A stretch of DNA of 64,000 bases. Origin: CAZAYY01 sp964489525. GTDB lineage: Bacteria > Chloroflexota > Anaerolineae > Anaerolineales > JABWBV01. The notes below the pieces were generated by a model, which saw nothing but the letters and a program-made list of their open reading frames with translations, was not told where the DNA came from and made no database searches. Below, piece by piece: positions 46,664 through 54,350 of the stretch (its first letter is position 1; every line of letters begins with the position of its first letter). The stretch spans positions 62,001 through 126,000 of the forward strand of contig CAZAYY010000004.1 in NCBI GenBank assembly GCA_964489525.1, given 5' to 3'. Position numbers and translations under genes: made by a program.

Positions 46664-47590
46664 ATGAATGACCATACCTCGGGAATTCCTTGGGCGACAA
46701 TAAAAATGAACATCCATGTATCCCTGGTAGAACAGTTAATTGCAGAACAGTTCCCGGTGTGGGCGGGACTACCGGTCGTGCCGGTCGCGCGAAGTGGGTG
46801 GGATAACCGGACTTTTCACCTGGGACAGCATATGATCGTGCGGATACCAAGTGCAGAGCGGTACGCACCGCAGGTTGAAAAAGAGCAGCGCTGGCTGCCC
46901 AGGTTGGCGCCGAATCTGCCGCTGCCCATTCCGAAACCGATTGCCATGGGAAAGCCGGGTAAAGGTTATCCCTGGCATTGGTCTATCTATGAATGGATTG
47001 AGGGAGAAAATGCGAGCGTGGAGCGTATAGCCGATATGGGCCAATTTGCGGCTGACCTGGCACAGTTTCTTCGTGCGCTTCAGCAAATGGATGTGTCGGG
47101 TGGCCCCCTTGCAGGTGCTCACAGTTTCTTTCGCGGCGCACCGCTGGCGGTTTATGATAGGGAAACCAGAAGCGCCATTGAGAGGTTATCTGGTGAAATT
47201 GACCGGCAAACGGCGACCCGTTTGTGGGAAGAAGCGCTGGGAACAACCTGGCAAAAACCCCCGGTATGGTTCCACGGGGATGTTGCGGAAGGGAACCTGT
47301 TGGTTCAAAATGGAAAATTGTGTGCAGTCATTGATTTTGGATGTTCGGGCATCGGGGACCCGGCTTGTGATCTGGCCATTGCCTGGACGTTTTTCTCTGG
47401 TGAACGCCGTGAAGTGTTTATAAATGCCCTTTCATTCGATTCTGCAACCTGGATGCGCGGCCGAGGTTGGGCATTATGGAAAGCATTGATAACCCTGGTC
47501 GAATTTCAGGTTCGTGATCCGGTGAAAGCGGAAAAATCCCGCCGGGTGATTAATGAAGTTCTTGGTGATTATTTGAAATATGCAAATTGA
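46664..47590 (+). CDS. Aminoglycoside phosphotransferase (APH)-family kinase
   Basis: A 308-residue kinase of the APH fold: GWDNRTFHLG and the following V-R-I-P strand form the nucleotide loop, WFHGDVAEGNLL holds the catalytic Asp and Asn, and VIDFGCSGIGDPACDLA the metal-binding Asp. Many proteins of this type phosphorylate small molecules rather than antibiotics, so resistance should not be assumed. The ATG at 46664 lies just behind a TATAAT, suggesting a leaderless transcript; 46706 is the alternative start. The last 11 bases overlap the ATG of the following ComJ-like frame. Confidence 0.85.
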   Translation: MNDHTSGIPWATIKMNIHVSLVEQLIAEQFPVWAGLPVVPVARSGWDNRTFHLGQHMIVRIPSAERYAPQVEKEQRWLPRLAPNLPLPIPKPIAMGKPGKGYPWHWSIYEWIEGENASVERIADMGQFAADLAQFLRALQQMDVSGGPLAGAHSFFRGAPLAVYDRETRSAIERLSGEIDRQTATRLWEEALGTTWQKPPVWFHGDVAEGNLLVQNGKLCAVIDFGCSGIGDPACDLAIAWTFFSGERREVFINALSFDSATWMRGRGWALWKALITLVEFQVRDPVKAEKSRRVINEVLGDYLKYAN

Positions 47591-48057
47591 GCAGGTTCAT
47601 TTTCAACTGTTTGCTGATTTTTTTTCAATTTTATCTTGAAGATGAAAATTCTGAGCATTTAACGGACCATATATGGAATGATCAAGAAGCCATGGAGACG
47701 GGTCTTGGGCTGGGTAAAGGCCTGATTGCTGTTGGCACCGAACGGAACTTAATGGTTCCGGTTTCGGTTGAGATTCACGATTCTGAGCCCGAAGAGGATT
47801 TTTCACATTGGAAAAAAATCATTGAATGCAGTATTGATGTGCCTTCAGGAACCATCGTGGTTTTTGGATGTACCGATGATCGGGCAAAGGCAAACAGGAT
47901 TCAGGTTGCCCCAGGGTCTTATCGAGTAAGAGTTTATTTTGGTACGATTAATACCTTCAATGAATTTGAACAAGGCAGCGAAATTATTAAAATCGTTTTT
48001 TGGGTTACGCCATTTTTGGAAGGTAGAATTTTAAAGAAAAAACCCAAAATGGCATAG
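47580..48057 (+). CDS. ComJ-like protein, frame interrupted at a T8 run
   Basis: From the ATG at 47580 the frame reads MQIEQVHFQLFADFF and then stops after a few codons. Shifting by one base in the eight-T run at 47618-47625 joins it to an open frame to 48057 starting QFYLEDENS. The join recreates the family start (..Q-F-Y-L-x-D-x-), and the rest (W-N-D-Q-E-A-M-E-x-G-L, V-G-T-E-R-N, D-V-P-S-G, A-P-G-S-Y-R-V-R-V) looks like the ComJ/NucA-inhibitor-like family. About 158 residues when joined. The break may be a sequencing error, a true mutation, or slippage giving phase variation. Without the join, translation would need a TTG at 47587 and an atypical N-terminus. It overlaps the APH gene by 11 bases. 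Confidence 0.6.
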
Positions 48058-48090
48058 GTATCTTAATGAATACACCTGCGGGAGGAACCC

Positions 48091-48963
48091 ATGAAGCATT
48101 GCCTTCACCTACTGGTTCTGTTTATTATGGCAGCAGTTCTATCGGGTTGCAGCCTGCCTGACACATTCGCTCCACCTAACACGGCAATCATATCTGATAT
48201 CGGTACCCCTAATGAAAACCCTGCTTCATTGAAGACTCCCACAGTGCCCGCCATCCCTGCCCTACCGCAGGCCAATGTCAGCTGTAACCAACTCTCTTTT
48301 TACCTCGACGCCTCTTTGGGAAATGACTATAAGTGTGACACAGTGGCCGAAAGCAGCAGCGTTAACCTGCCGAAGAGCATGGCATATGTATTTATTTTCC
48401 CTACCCACACAGCGCTGACCATCCTAAACTACCCGCTGACTCGAACCCAGTTTTCACCCCAAATATGGGTCTACCCGGTGAGTCGGTTTAGCGAGCTGCT
48501 CCCAGATTATATTCCAACCCGTGTAGCTGACCTGGAAAGGCTCATTGAGGGCGATTCCTGGAGCGGTCGCCAATTGCCTTTCCTCCCAGCAAATCCGCAA
48601 ATACAAACCTTCTCAATACAACAAGCCATCATACCGTTCAATGGTGGTCAAGGGGTGCGTTATATCACCGAATACACTGATGGCCCTTTTCCGATAAGCA
48701 ATAGAAACATTATTTACACCTTCCAGGGGCTCACCAATGATGGGATGTATTGGGTAGCAGTCACCCTCCCTGTCAGCAATAACCTTCTTCCCGATACCGA
48801 TGATACACTTCCAGAAGGCTACACCCAGGAAAGCCTGAGCGAGAATTACAACGCTTATGTAAGCAAATTAAAAGCCGAACTGGAATCACAGTCACCCGGT
48901 TCATTCTTCCCCACGATCGAAATTCTGGACACCCTCGTTAAAACCATCACTGTAGGCCAGTAA
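48091..48963 (+). CDS. Predicted lipoprotein of unknown function
   Basis: A 290-residue protein with a lipoprotein signal: a hydrophobic stretch at 5-17 then L-S-G-C, with Cys20 as the lipid-bearing residue. A Thr/Pro/Ala-rich spacer leads to a globular part of about 220 residues with two further Cys (near 65 and 82) and many Tyr/Pro strands. GGGAGGA stands 4-5 bases before the ATG. No family recognised. It lies 33 bases after the ComJ-like gene on the same strand and may be co-transcribed. Location: outer face of the cytoplasmic membrane. Confidence 0.75.
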   Translation: MKHCLHLLVLFIMAAVLSGCSLPDTFAPPNTAIISDIGTPNENPASLKTPTVPAIPALPQANVSCNQLSFYLDASLGNDYKCDTVAESSSVNLPKSMAYVFIFPTHTALTILNYPLTRTQFSPQIWVYPVSRFSELLPDYIPTRVADLERLIEGDSWSGRQLPFLPANPQIQTFSIQQAIIPFNGGQGVRYITEYTDGPFPISNRNIIYTFQGLTNDGMYWVAVTLPVSNNLLPDTDDTLPEGYTQESLSENYNAYVSKLKAELESQSPGSFFPTIEILDTLVKTITVGQ

Positions 48964-48968
48964 TTCTA

Positions 48969-49133
48969 ATGCAAAGATTGAGGCGAAACTCATGGTGGCA
49001 AAAAAGTTTTCGAAAAAATTTAACTGGGCAGCACCTGTTTGGTAGAAAATGTTGCCTTGCCATTCCTTTCTCAATTACAATTGGAGCGCTTTTGATTCTG
49101 TTTCTTACTGGAGAAATGATTTTTCCCCATTGA
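48969..49133 (+). CDS. Possible small membrane protein (54 aa)
   Basis: An ATG five bases after the lipoprotein stop opens a 54-codon frame: a basic, Trp-containing head (RRNSWWQKSFRKN) then a hydrophobic helix (AIPFSITIGALLILFLTG). No ribosome binding site of its own, so it would depend on coupling. It could equally be chance. The rest of 48964-49245 shows nothing else. Confidence 0.3.
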   Translation: MQRLRRNSWWQKSFRKNLTGQHLFGRKCCLAIPFSITIGALLILFLTGEMIFPH

Positions 49134-49245
49134 ATTAACTGGTGATGCTGATGGTTTTTGGTTTGTGTTTTTAGCCGTGGATACGAAAAGGATAATGTTT
49201 ATCGATTGCTTTTCGGAAAATCCAAGCCTCAAATATTTTTGAAAT

Positions 49246-49695
49246 TTAATAGTGCCCCCATATTTTAATCATGGATATCCCAATCAAATCCTCTAGCTTA
49301 CTGAGGGTTAAATCAGTGATGTCTTGATTGGGGTTCCGGATATCGATAGAAAATTTGGCAAAACCCGCTGGCCATTTATATTTAAGGTCATTCAGACCCA
49401 AGGTGATTTTACAACAAGGGACTTGTACTGATAATTTTTCAAATTTGTGTTCATAAGCTTTATCCATAGATTCCTGCCACCAAGTCAAATCAATGATCGA
49501 ATCGCAATTTGGGCAAAAAATTGTCGCTAGATTCGACCCCGGATCAATAAATCGAACCACTTGACTAATATTAATGCTGTAGCTGACTGATGAAGGTAGT
49601 GACTCTTTAAGTAGAGCAGAGACTTTGGCTAGGTCATTTTCATGGGGTGTATAGGTTGGCGATGAAGGGATCAACTTTAAAATATTTTCGGACAT
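49246..49695 (-). CDS. Hypothetical protein with CPNC/PCC cysteine pairs
   Basis: A 149-residue cytosolic protein. A central C-P-N-C pair followed by D-L-T-W-W-Q-E-S-M-D and, 30 residues on, P-C-C suggests a zinc-binding or otherwise Cys-stabilised domain. A G-L-N-D-L-x-Y-x-W-P-x-G-F-A-x-F motif follows. I remember similar uncharacterised proteins scattered in many bacteria but cannot name a family. It is AT-richer than its neighbours and stops short of any operon partner; the protease-permease gene ends 3 bases upstream on the same strand. Function unknown. Confidence 0.65.
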   Translation of the reverse strand: MSENILKLIPSSPTYTPHENDLAKVSALLKESLPSSVSYSINISQVVRFIDPGSNLATIFCPNCDSIIDLTWWQESMDKAYEHKFEKLSVQVPCCKITLGLNDLKYKWPAGFAKFSIDIRNPNQDITDLTLSKLEDLIGISMIKIWGHY

Positions 49696-49698
49696 TTT

Positions 49699-51333
49699 TT
49701 ACAATTCCTGCTGTTCAAACAAGCCCAGGGCGAGGTAATAGCACACCAGCAGGATGGCGAAACTGGCGGCCAGCGCTCCGCCGGGGAACTGCGCTGCGGC
49801 TGCGCCTGCCTGGGCAAAGGTCAGGCTGCCTGGGGCGCCAGGGGCGGCGCCAGCGGCAAGAACCCCTGCAGCGTTGGCCCAGCCAGAGAGTGCCCCCGGC
49901 ATGACATCAGCCAATTGAGGAATGCCGGAGAGGATTAAGAGCAGGATAACGCCTCCCACAGCTGCGCCGGCTGCTGCGGTTGTTGTGCTGGCTACCACAC
50001 TGCCAACCAGCGTAATTGCGGCATAGGGCAGCAGCCAGGCCAGCAGCGCAAGGTTGAGCGCGGTGAAATAGCCAACATCCAGAGGGCCAAAGAGATAGGC
50101 CGTGTAGGCCCAGCCCAGCCCCCAGGCCAGTGAAAACCCCAGCAGGTAAAGGATAACCTGGGCTGTCAGCTTGCTGAGAAGAAACGCCCAGCGAGTCAGT
50201 GGTTTGCTCAGCACCAGGGCGGCCGCACCGCGTTCTTTTTCGCCAGCCACCGCGCCCATCCCTAAAACTACCGCAAGTATGAACCCAAATTGGGTCAGGT
50301 TTTTGTGGTACTGCTGCATGGCGTCCCCGGCATTGGCCGGGGGAATCAATGCTGCGAACGCTTCTGCACCGGGGATGGATTTAAGCAGTTCGGGTGTGAA
50401 GTACGCCAGAAGTGGGGAGAGCATTCCGAAGGCAGCAAAAACCACGCAGATCACAAATACTCGCCGGGTGCGCCAGGCCTGAAACAGTTCTTTGCGCAGC
50501 GCAGTTGTGAATACGCTCACCTCCCGCTGCCAGGGTTGGGCGGGGGGTGCAGGTTCGCCCGCCTGGCGCACGGTCCAGACGACAAACCCGTAGCCCGGCA
50601 GCGCCAGTGCCAGCAGCAGCAGCTCAACCAGCCAGAGGTTGTCCAGCTGGACCGCCGCCACCACCAGGATGCCATTCACCAGGGTATGGTAAACAACAGC
50701 CCCAGCCACCCAAAGCGGCTGGCGTTTTTGGCATGCCCGCAGCACCATCAGCGAAAAAGCGACATGCAGCCCTACTGCCAAAAGGCGTTCCACCAGAGGC
50801 AGCAGCGCCTGTATGGGTGACTGCATGGCGGCAAGTTGGGTTTCCAGGGCGGTTTGCTGGAGGGCGGGCAGGTTCAGCCCGTTCAGGTCTTGCCCGATGA
50901 GTGGCAAGAGTGCGCTGACAGCTGCTGCAGTCAACACCCCGCCAAAAACGATAGCCTCGATTCCCCCGTGGCCTAACCCCAGCAAAATTCCACCGCCAGA
51001 GGTCTGGCTTGCTAGGGCGGGAAAGCGGCGCAGCACGGCGTATCCTGCCGTGCGGGCCAGTTCTTCGCACAGGCCGGCGGTGAGTCCCAGCACCAGGGCT
51101 GCCTGCCAGAGCCGTGCCCCCTGGAGGGTGCCTTCTTGCGCCGAAGGCAGAACGCCCAGTCCGCTGAGCCAATGATTCAAGGGCAGGTGTACAGCCTGGG
51201 ACAGCCCAAAGGTGAGCATGCCCACGCTAAAAAGCAGCCAGGGAGCTGCAAACCGGCGCCGCAGCAGCCCCGCCAGCAATCCTGGCAGGAGAAGTATGGC
51301 GGCAATTACCAGGGTGTAGGTGAGTGGAATCAA
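49699..51333 (-). CDS. YhfC-type intramembrane protease fused to an ABC-2 permease
   Basis: A 544-residue polytopic protein. Residues 1-265 carry the YhfC (PF10086-type) putative intramembrane metalloprotease motifs: GLCEELAR (E90, E91), GLGHGGIEA (H122, E126) and a further His in G-L-H-V-A-F-S (H190). Residues 280-544 look like an ABC-2 permease of the NosY/GldF kind: cytosolic start ALRKELFQAWRTRR, helix, the loop GEKERGAAALVLSKPLTRW, then more helices. The start is TTG at 51333 with GGAGAA 6-7 bases upstream. It follows the ATPase gene by 17 bases in the regulated operon 49699-53048. A combined processing and export device is inferred. Confidence 0.78.
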   Translation of the reverse strand: MIPLTYTLVIAAILLLPGLLAGLLRRRFAAPWLLFSVGMLTFGLSQAVHLPLNHWLSGLGVLPSAQEGTLQGARLWQAALVLGLTAGLCEELARTAGYAVLRRFPALASQTSGGGILLGLGHGGIEAIVFGGVLTAAAVSALLPLIGQDLNGLNLPALQQTALETQLAAMQSPIQALLPLVERLLAVGLHVAFSLMVLRACQKRQPLWVAGAVVYHTLVNGILVVAAVQLDNLWLVELLLLALALPGYGFVVWTVRQAGEPAPPAQPWQREVSVFTTALRKELFQAWRTRRVFVICVVFAAFGMLSPLLAYFTPELLKSIPGAEAFAALIPPANAGDAMQQYHKNLTQFGFILAVVLGMGAVAGEKERGAAALVLSKPLTRWAFLLSKLTAQVILYLLGFSLAWGLGWAYTAYLFGPLDVGYFTALNLALLAWLLPYAAITLVGSVVASTTTAAAGAAVGGVILLLILSGIPQLADVMPGALSGWANAAGVLAAGAAPGAPGSLTFAQAGAAAAQFPGGALAASFAILLVCYYLALGLFEQQEL

Positions 51334-51350
51334 AGCGTATTCTCCAGGAT

Positions 51351-52298
51351 TTATTGACTGAGTTGTAAGAAAATTTCTTCCAGCGTGGGCCGTACCCAGG
51401 CGAACCCCTCCACTTCGGGCAGTTGGCTGGCCAGCAGGGGCAGGAGCGCCTGGCGGGCGGATGCTGCATCTTGGACGGTCAGGTGGAGCAAGTTTGCAGT
51501 GCCATTGCCCTGGCTGCTGCCCACCTCCGCGCCTGCCACCCAGGGTTGGGCGCGCAGGTTTCTCAGGAAGCCGGACGGGAAACTGCTTCCAACGGGCAGG
51601 CGAATTTCAACGGCGTCCGGTGCATAGCGTCCGAGCAGTTCATCCCGCCCGGCGACCAGCACCAACTTGCCTTCGCGCAAAATGGCTACCTGGTCGCAGA
51701 CCCGTTCAATATCTGCGAGGATGTGGCTGGAGAGGAACACGGTTATCTCTCCGGCCAACTGCCGGATGAGTTCCAGAACTTCATAGCGCCCGGCGGGGTC
51801 AAGGGCGCTGGTGGGTTCGTCGAGAAGCAGGACGGGCGGTTGGTGGACCAGAGCCTGGGCAATGCCCAATCGCTGGAGCATGCCGCCAGAGAAGCCGCCA
51901 ATTTTTCGGCGGGCGGCTTTTTCCAGGCCCACCTGGACCAGCACTTCTGTGATGCGTTTACGGGCTTGTGCCGGGGAAAGGCTAAAAAGCCGGGCGGCAT
52001 AGTCCAGGTATTCTTGCGGTGTCATCCAGGTATAAAAGGCCGGGGTTTGGGGCAAATAGCCAAAAGTGCGTCGGGCGGCGCTGTCGGCTGTGGTGGTTTC
52101 GATGCCTGCCACCCAGGCCCGTCCCCGAGTTGGGCGCGCCAGCCCGGTCAGCAGGCGGATGGTGGTGGTTTTTCCGGCACCATTGCGGCCCAGGAAGCCA
52201 AACACACTGCCCTGGGGAACTTCCAGGGTCAGGTCGTCGAGGGCGTGTACGGCGCCGTAATGGCGCGTCAATTCCTGGCAGATAATTGCAGCCGGCAT
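51351..52298 (-). CDS. ABC transporter ATP-binding protein
   Basis: A 315-residue ATPase: Walker A GFLGRNGAGKTTT, signature GFSGGMLQRLG, Walker B VLLLDEPTSALDP, H-loop SSHIL. The 100-residue C-terminal part resembles that of copper/NosF-like and bacitracin-type ABC-2 ATPases. It lies 2 bases after the PLDc_N peptide gene and 17 before the protease-permease gene, and would power the latter. Confidence 0.9.
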   Translation of the reverse strand: MPAAIICQELTRHYGAVHALDDLTLEVPQGSVFGFLGRNGAGKTTTIRLLTGLARPTRGRAWVAGIETTTADSAARRTFGYLPQTPAFYTWMTPQEYLDYAARLFSLSPAQARKRITEVLVQVGLEKAARRKIGGFSGGMLQRLGIAQALVHQPPVLLLDEPTSALDPAGRYEVLELIRQLAGEITVFLSSHILADIERVCDQVAILREGKLVLVAGRDELLGRYAPDAVEIRLPVGSSFPSGFLRNLRAQPWVAGAEVGSSQGNGTANLLHLTVQDAASARQALLPLLASQLPEVEGFAWVRPTLEEIFLQLSQ

Positions 52299-52300
52299 GG

Positions 52301-52501
52301 TTATTCTTCCTTACGGGCCACCAGCAGGTAAACCACCGGGCCGATGAGCTGACCCAGCAAAATGACCAAGGCCCAGATCCATTTGGCGCCTTTGACTTCT
52401 TTCTGGCGGTATAAATCTACCAGGGAGTAGATTTGCAGGCCCAACTGGAGGATAACCAGTGGGATGAGCAAGGGCAGAATTTCAGCAAGTTCAATGTTCA
52501 T
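52301..52501 (-). CDS. PLDc_N-domain small membrane protein
   Basis: 66 residues, two membrane helices joined by the loop LVDLYRQKEVKGAKW and ending in a basic tail. This is the PLDc_N module (N-terminal part of cardiolipin synthases) on its own, without any phospholipase D catalytic part. Such peptides recur beside ABC-2 operons and may assist or inhibit the transporter. The start overlaps the regulator gene by 11 bases, which supports coupled translation. Confidence 0.82.
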   Translation of the reverse strand: MNIELAEILPLLIPLVILQLGLQIYSLVDLYRQKEVKGAKWIWALVILLGQLIGPVVYLLVARKEE

Positions 52502-53048
52502 TGGGAGGGTCCTTTTTGGGAAGTGGGTGGGAAATAATGGATATCTTGCGCCGCCGCCGGCCGGCGCCGGGTGGGTTTTGGGATAAGGATATCATGGATG
52601 TTTGCAGCGCCTGGCGGAATTCTTCCATTTCGCTTTCACTGGCTTCAAATGTGATCTCAGAAAAGCCGGTCTGGTCTGCCAGGGGGTTGAGCGGTTCAGG
52701 TGCACTTGCAAGGTAATCGGCGAAGTGTTGGATCAAAACTGCACTGTATGCAATAAACTGGCGCAAAAAGGGCTCTTTGCCATGGCCCGCGGTTTCCTCG
52801 GGGTCCAGGCGCGGGGGTTGGGTAAGCCGGTACACCTTCTCGCTCACACCGCGTACCGGGCGGGTTTCAGCCACTTCCACCAGTCCGCCCGTGGTGAGTA
52901 CTTTCAGGTGGCGATAAAGGCTCGGTAGGGCAATGTTTGGGAGCAATGCGTCCAGCTCCCGGGTGGTATGGGGTTGGTGAGCCAGCGCTTCGAGAATGGA
53001 TAGCCGGGCTGGGTGAAGGATTAAGTCAGCTTTCGACAGGTTGGGCAT
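52491..53048 (-). CDS. Winged-helix transcriptional regulator (ArsR-like fold)
   Basis: A 185-residue protein. Residues 1-85 form a winged helix: LILHPARLSILEAL, then TTRELDALLPNIALPSLYRH as recognition region and a wing ending in E-K-V-Y-R-L. The C-terminal half is helical, probably for dimerisation, and ends with a basic R-R-R-R-K tail. The ATG at 53048 follows GGAGG; an extension to 53102 would run into the operator. It heads the operon with the PLDc_N peptide, ABC ATPase and protease-permease, and a dyad over its -10 element suggests it represses the whole operon. Confidence 0.82.
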   Translation of the reverse strand: MPNLSKADLILHPARLSILEALAHQPHTTRELDALLPNIALPSLYRHLKVLTTGGLVEVAETRPVRGVSEKVYRLTQPPRLDPEETAGHGKEPFLRQFIAYSAVLIQHFADYLASAPEPLNPLADQTGFSEITFEASESEMEEFRQALQTSMISLSQNPPGAGRRRRKISIISHPLPKKDPPNEH

Positions 53049-53075
53049 GGGCCTCCAGGAGGCTGATGTCATAAA

Positions 53076-53102
53076 TGATAATGTTATCAATAATGATAAC
53101 AT
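53076..53102. promoter_or_regulatory. Operator with three TGATAA/TTATCA half-sites
   Basis: A perfect 9-bp inverted repeat, ATGTTATCA (53081-53089) and TGATAACAT (53094-53102) with 4 bp between, plus an overlapping TGATAA-TG-TTATCA dyad (53076-53089). It covers the -10 element of the regulator promoter, as expected for autorepression. Confidence 0.65.
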
Positions 53103-53121
53103 AAATAATTAATGAAGTCAA
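53093..53121 (-). promoter_or_regulatory. Promoter of the regulator/ABC/protease operon
   Basis: On the minus strand TTGACT (53121-53116), 17 bp, TATCAT (53098-53093). The -10 element is inside the operator dyad. Confidence 0.65.
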
Positions 53122-53219
53122 ACTGAATCGTCAAACTTAAAAACCCTTACCGTGGGATGTGCCGGCAGATTTATATTTGTTGCGTTTATCCGAAGCCCAT
53201 AGGGGAATCGTGTCTTGTG

Positions 53220-54188
53220 CTACTGGCGGGTCTTTTCGCTTTGTTGGGGGTCCGGAAAGACCGATGGAGCCGCGCTCCAAAAACGGGTTCCTAACCGTTC
53301 CACAACCTGGGCACGGCCGCAGGTGAGCAGCGCCTCCAGATGCTGGCCAACCTGCGCTGGGGAAAACCGCTCCAGTGTAGTCACCAATTCTTCCTCGCGC
53401 ATGGGGTGGCGGGTGATGATGCTCAGGATGGCGTCCACAATTTCGTCGGAGTCGTTTAATTCAAAAGCTCCTGTGGCCGGGGGGATGACCCGGGCCAGCC
53501 TGCCCAAAATTCTTTGGGCGCGCTCAATGGATTCGCTTCCAGGCGGCCGCACCCAGGTTTCGCAAGGCGGGCGGGTGGGCAGAAGGATGTGGATTTCATC
53601 AGGCTGGATGCGCTTTAACCACCCGGTAATCTGCTCCAAAGCTTCCTCGGTATCGTTAAGCCCCTCCACCAGCATGACTTCTACCCACAGTTTTCCAGGG
53701 TACATCTGGCGAAAGGCGATCAGCCCGTTCACCAGGCGTTCAAAGGTCGCTTTAGGGTGGGGTCGGTTGATTTTGCGGTAAAGTTCAGGGTTTCCTGCGT
53801 CAAGGGTGGGCAGAACCGCGTCTGCTGCGCTTAGTTCAGTTCGCACTTCAGGCAGGTACAGCAAGGAGCCATTCGTAATTACAGCCACGGGCAGCTCTGT
53901 GTATTGCTTCACTTGACGAATCAACCAGCCCAGTTCACTGTGCAGGGTGGTTTCCCCGGAGCCGACAAATGTTACCCAGTCGATAGGGTGGTGCACAGCC
54001 AGTGCGGTGTGCGCTTCCGCGGCGATATCCTCTCGCGGGAAGAAAGCCTGCCGGGTGTTGGTAACCGGTATCGTCCGGCCCAACTGGCAGTAAACACAGT
54101 TCCAGTTGCATACCTTAATGGGGATCGGGTCAATTCCGAGTGATTGACCCAGGCGGCGAGAAGGAACGGGGCCAAAGACATATTTCAT
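53220..54188 (-). CDS. Radical SAM protein with C-terminal winged helix
   Basis: A 322-residue COG0731-like Fe-S oxidoreductase. The cluster-binding motif is C-N-W-N-C-V-Y-C (C27, C31, C34; CxxxCxxC), with G-S-G-E-T-T for SAM binding and I-T-N-G-S on the next strand. Residues about 245-310 look like a small winged helix (DEIVDAILSIITRHPMREEEL region). The start M-K-Y-V-F-G-P-V-P-S-R-R-L-G is the usual one for this family and is preceded by AAGGAGG. The reaction is unknown. It is the only gene of its unit and diverges from the heliorhodopsin gene. Confidence 0.85.
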   Translation of the reverse strand: MKYVFGPVPSRRLGQSLGIDPIPIKVCNWNCVYCQLGRTIPVTNTRQAFFPREDIAAEAHTALAVHHPIDWVTFVGSGETTLHSELGWLIRQVKQYTELPVAVITNGSLLYLPEVRTELSAADAVLPTLDAGNPELYRKINRPHPKATFERLVNGLIAFRQMYPGKLWVEVMLVEGLNDTEEALEQITGWLKRIQPDEIHILLPTRPPCETWVRPPGSESIERAQRILGRLARVIPPATGAFELNDSDEIVDAILSIITRHPMREEELVTTLERFSPAQVGQHLEALLTCGRAQVVERLGTRFWSAAPSVFPDPQQSEKTRQ

Positions 54189-54287
54189 GTTTGCCTCCTT
54201 TCAGCCAGTGCTGCATGGCCTCCAACGCTATTTTAATTTTAGCAGGAAAAGCCCATCTCTGCACGGACACCGGTCGAAAATTGGTCA

Positions 54288-54315
54288 TTGACAAAGTATA
54301 CAAAGATGATACAAT
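54288..54315 (+). promoter_or_regulatory. Heliorhodopsin promoter
   Basis: TTGACA (54288-54293), 16 bp, TACAAT (54310-54315). Transcription would begin near 54322. GAGGAG (54335-54340) lies 10 bases before the ATG at 54351. Confidence 0.75.
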
Positions 54316-54326
54316 AATTATACACA
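54294..54326. promoter_or_regulatory. Three 11-bp direct repeats, CarH/LitR-type operator candidate
   Basis: ATACA occurs at 54298-54302, 54309-54313 and 54320-54324, spaced exactly 11 bp apart, giving three tandem 11-mers (54294-54304, 54305-54315, 54316-54326). Two of the three have T two bases before the TACA. Known operators of CarH, the B12-dependent MerR-family photoreceptor of Thermus and Myxococcus, are tandem 11-bp repeats with a TnTACA core overlapping the promoter. Here the middle repeat contains the -10 element. Confidence 0.6.
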
Positions 54327-54350
54327 TATTTAACGAGGAGATAAAATCTG

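Noticed and set aside
46664..47590. Antibiotic resistance gene
   Set aside because: The APH fold alone does not show aminoglycoside use, and no resistance context is present.
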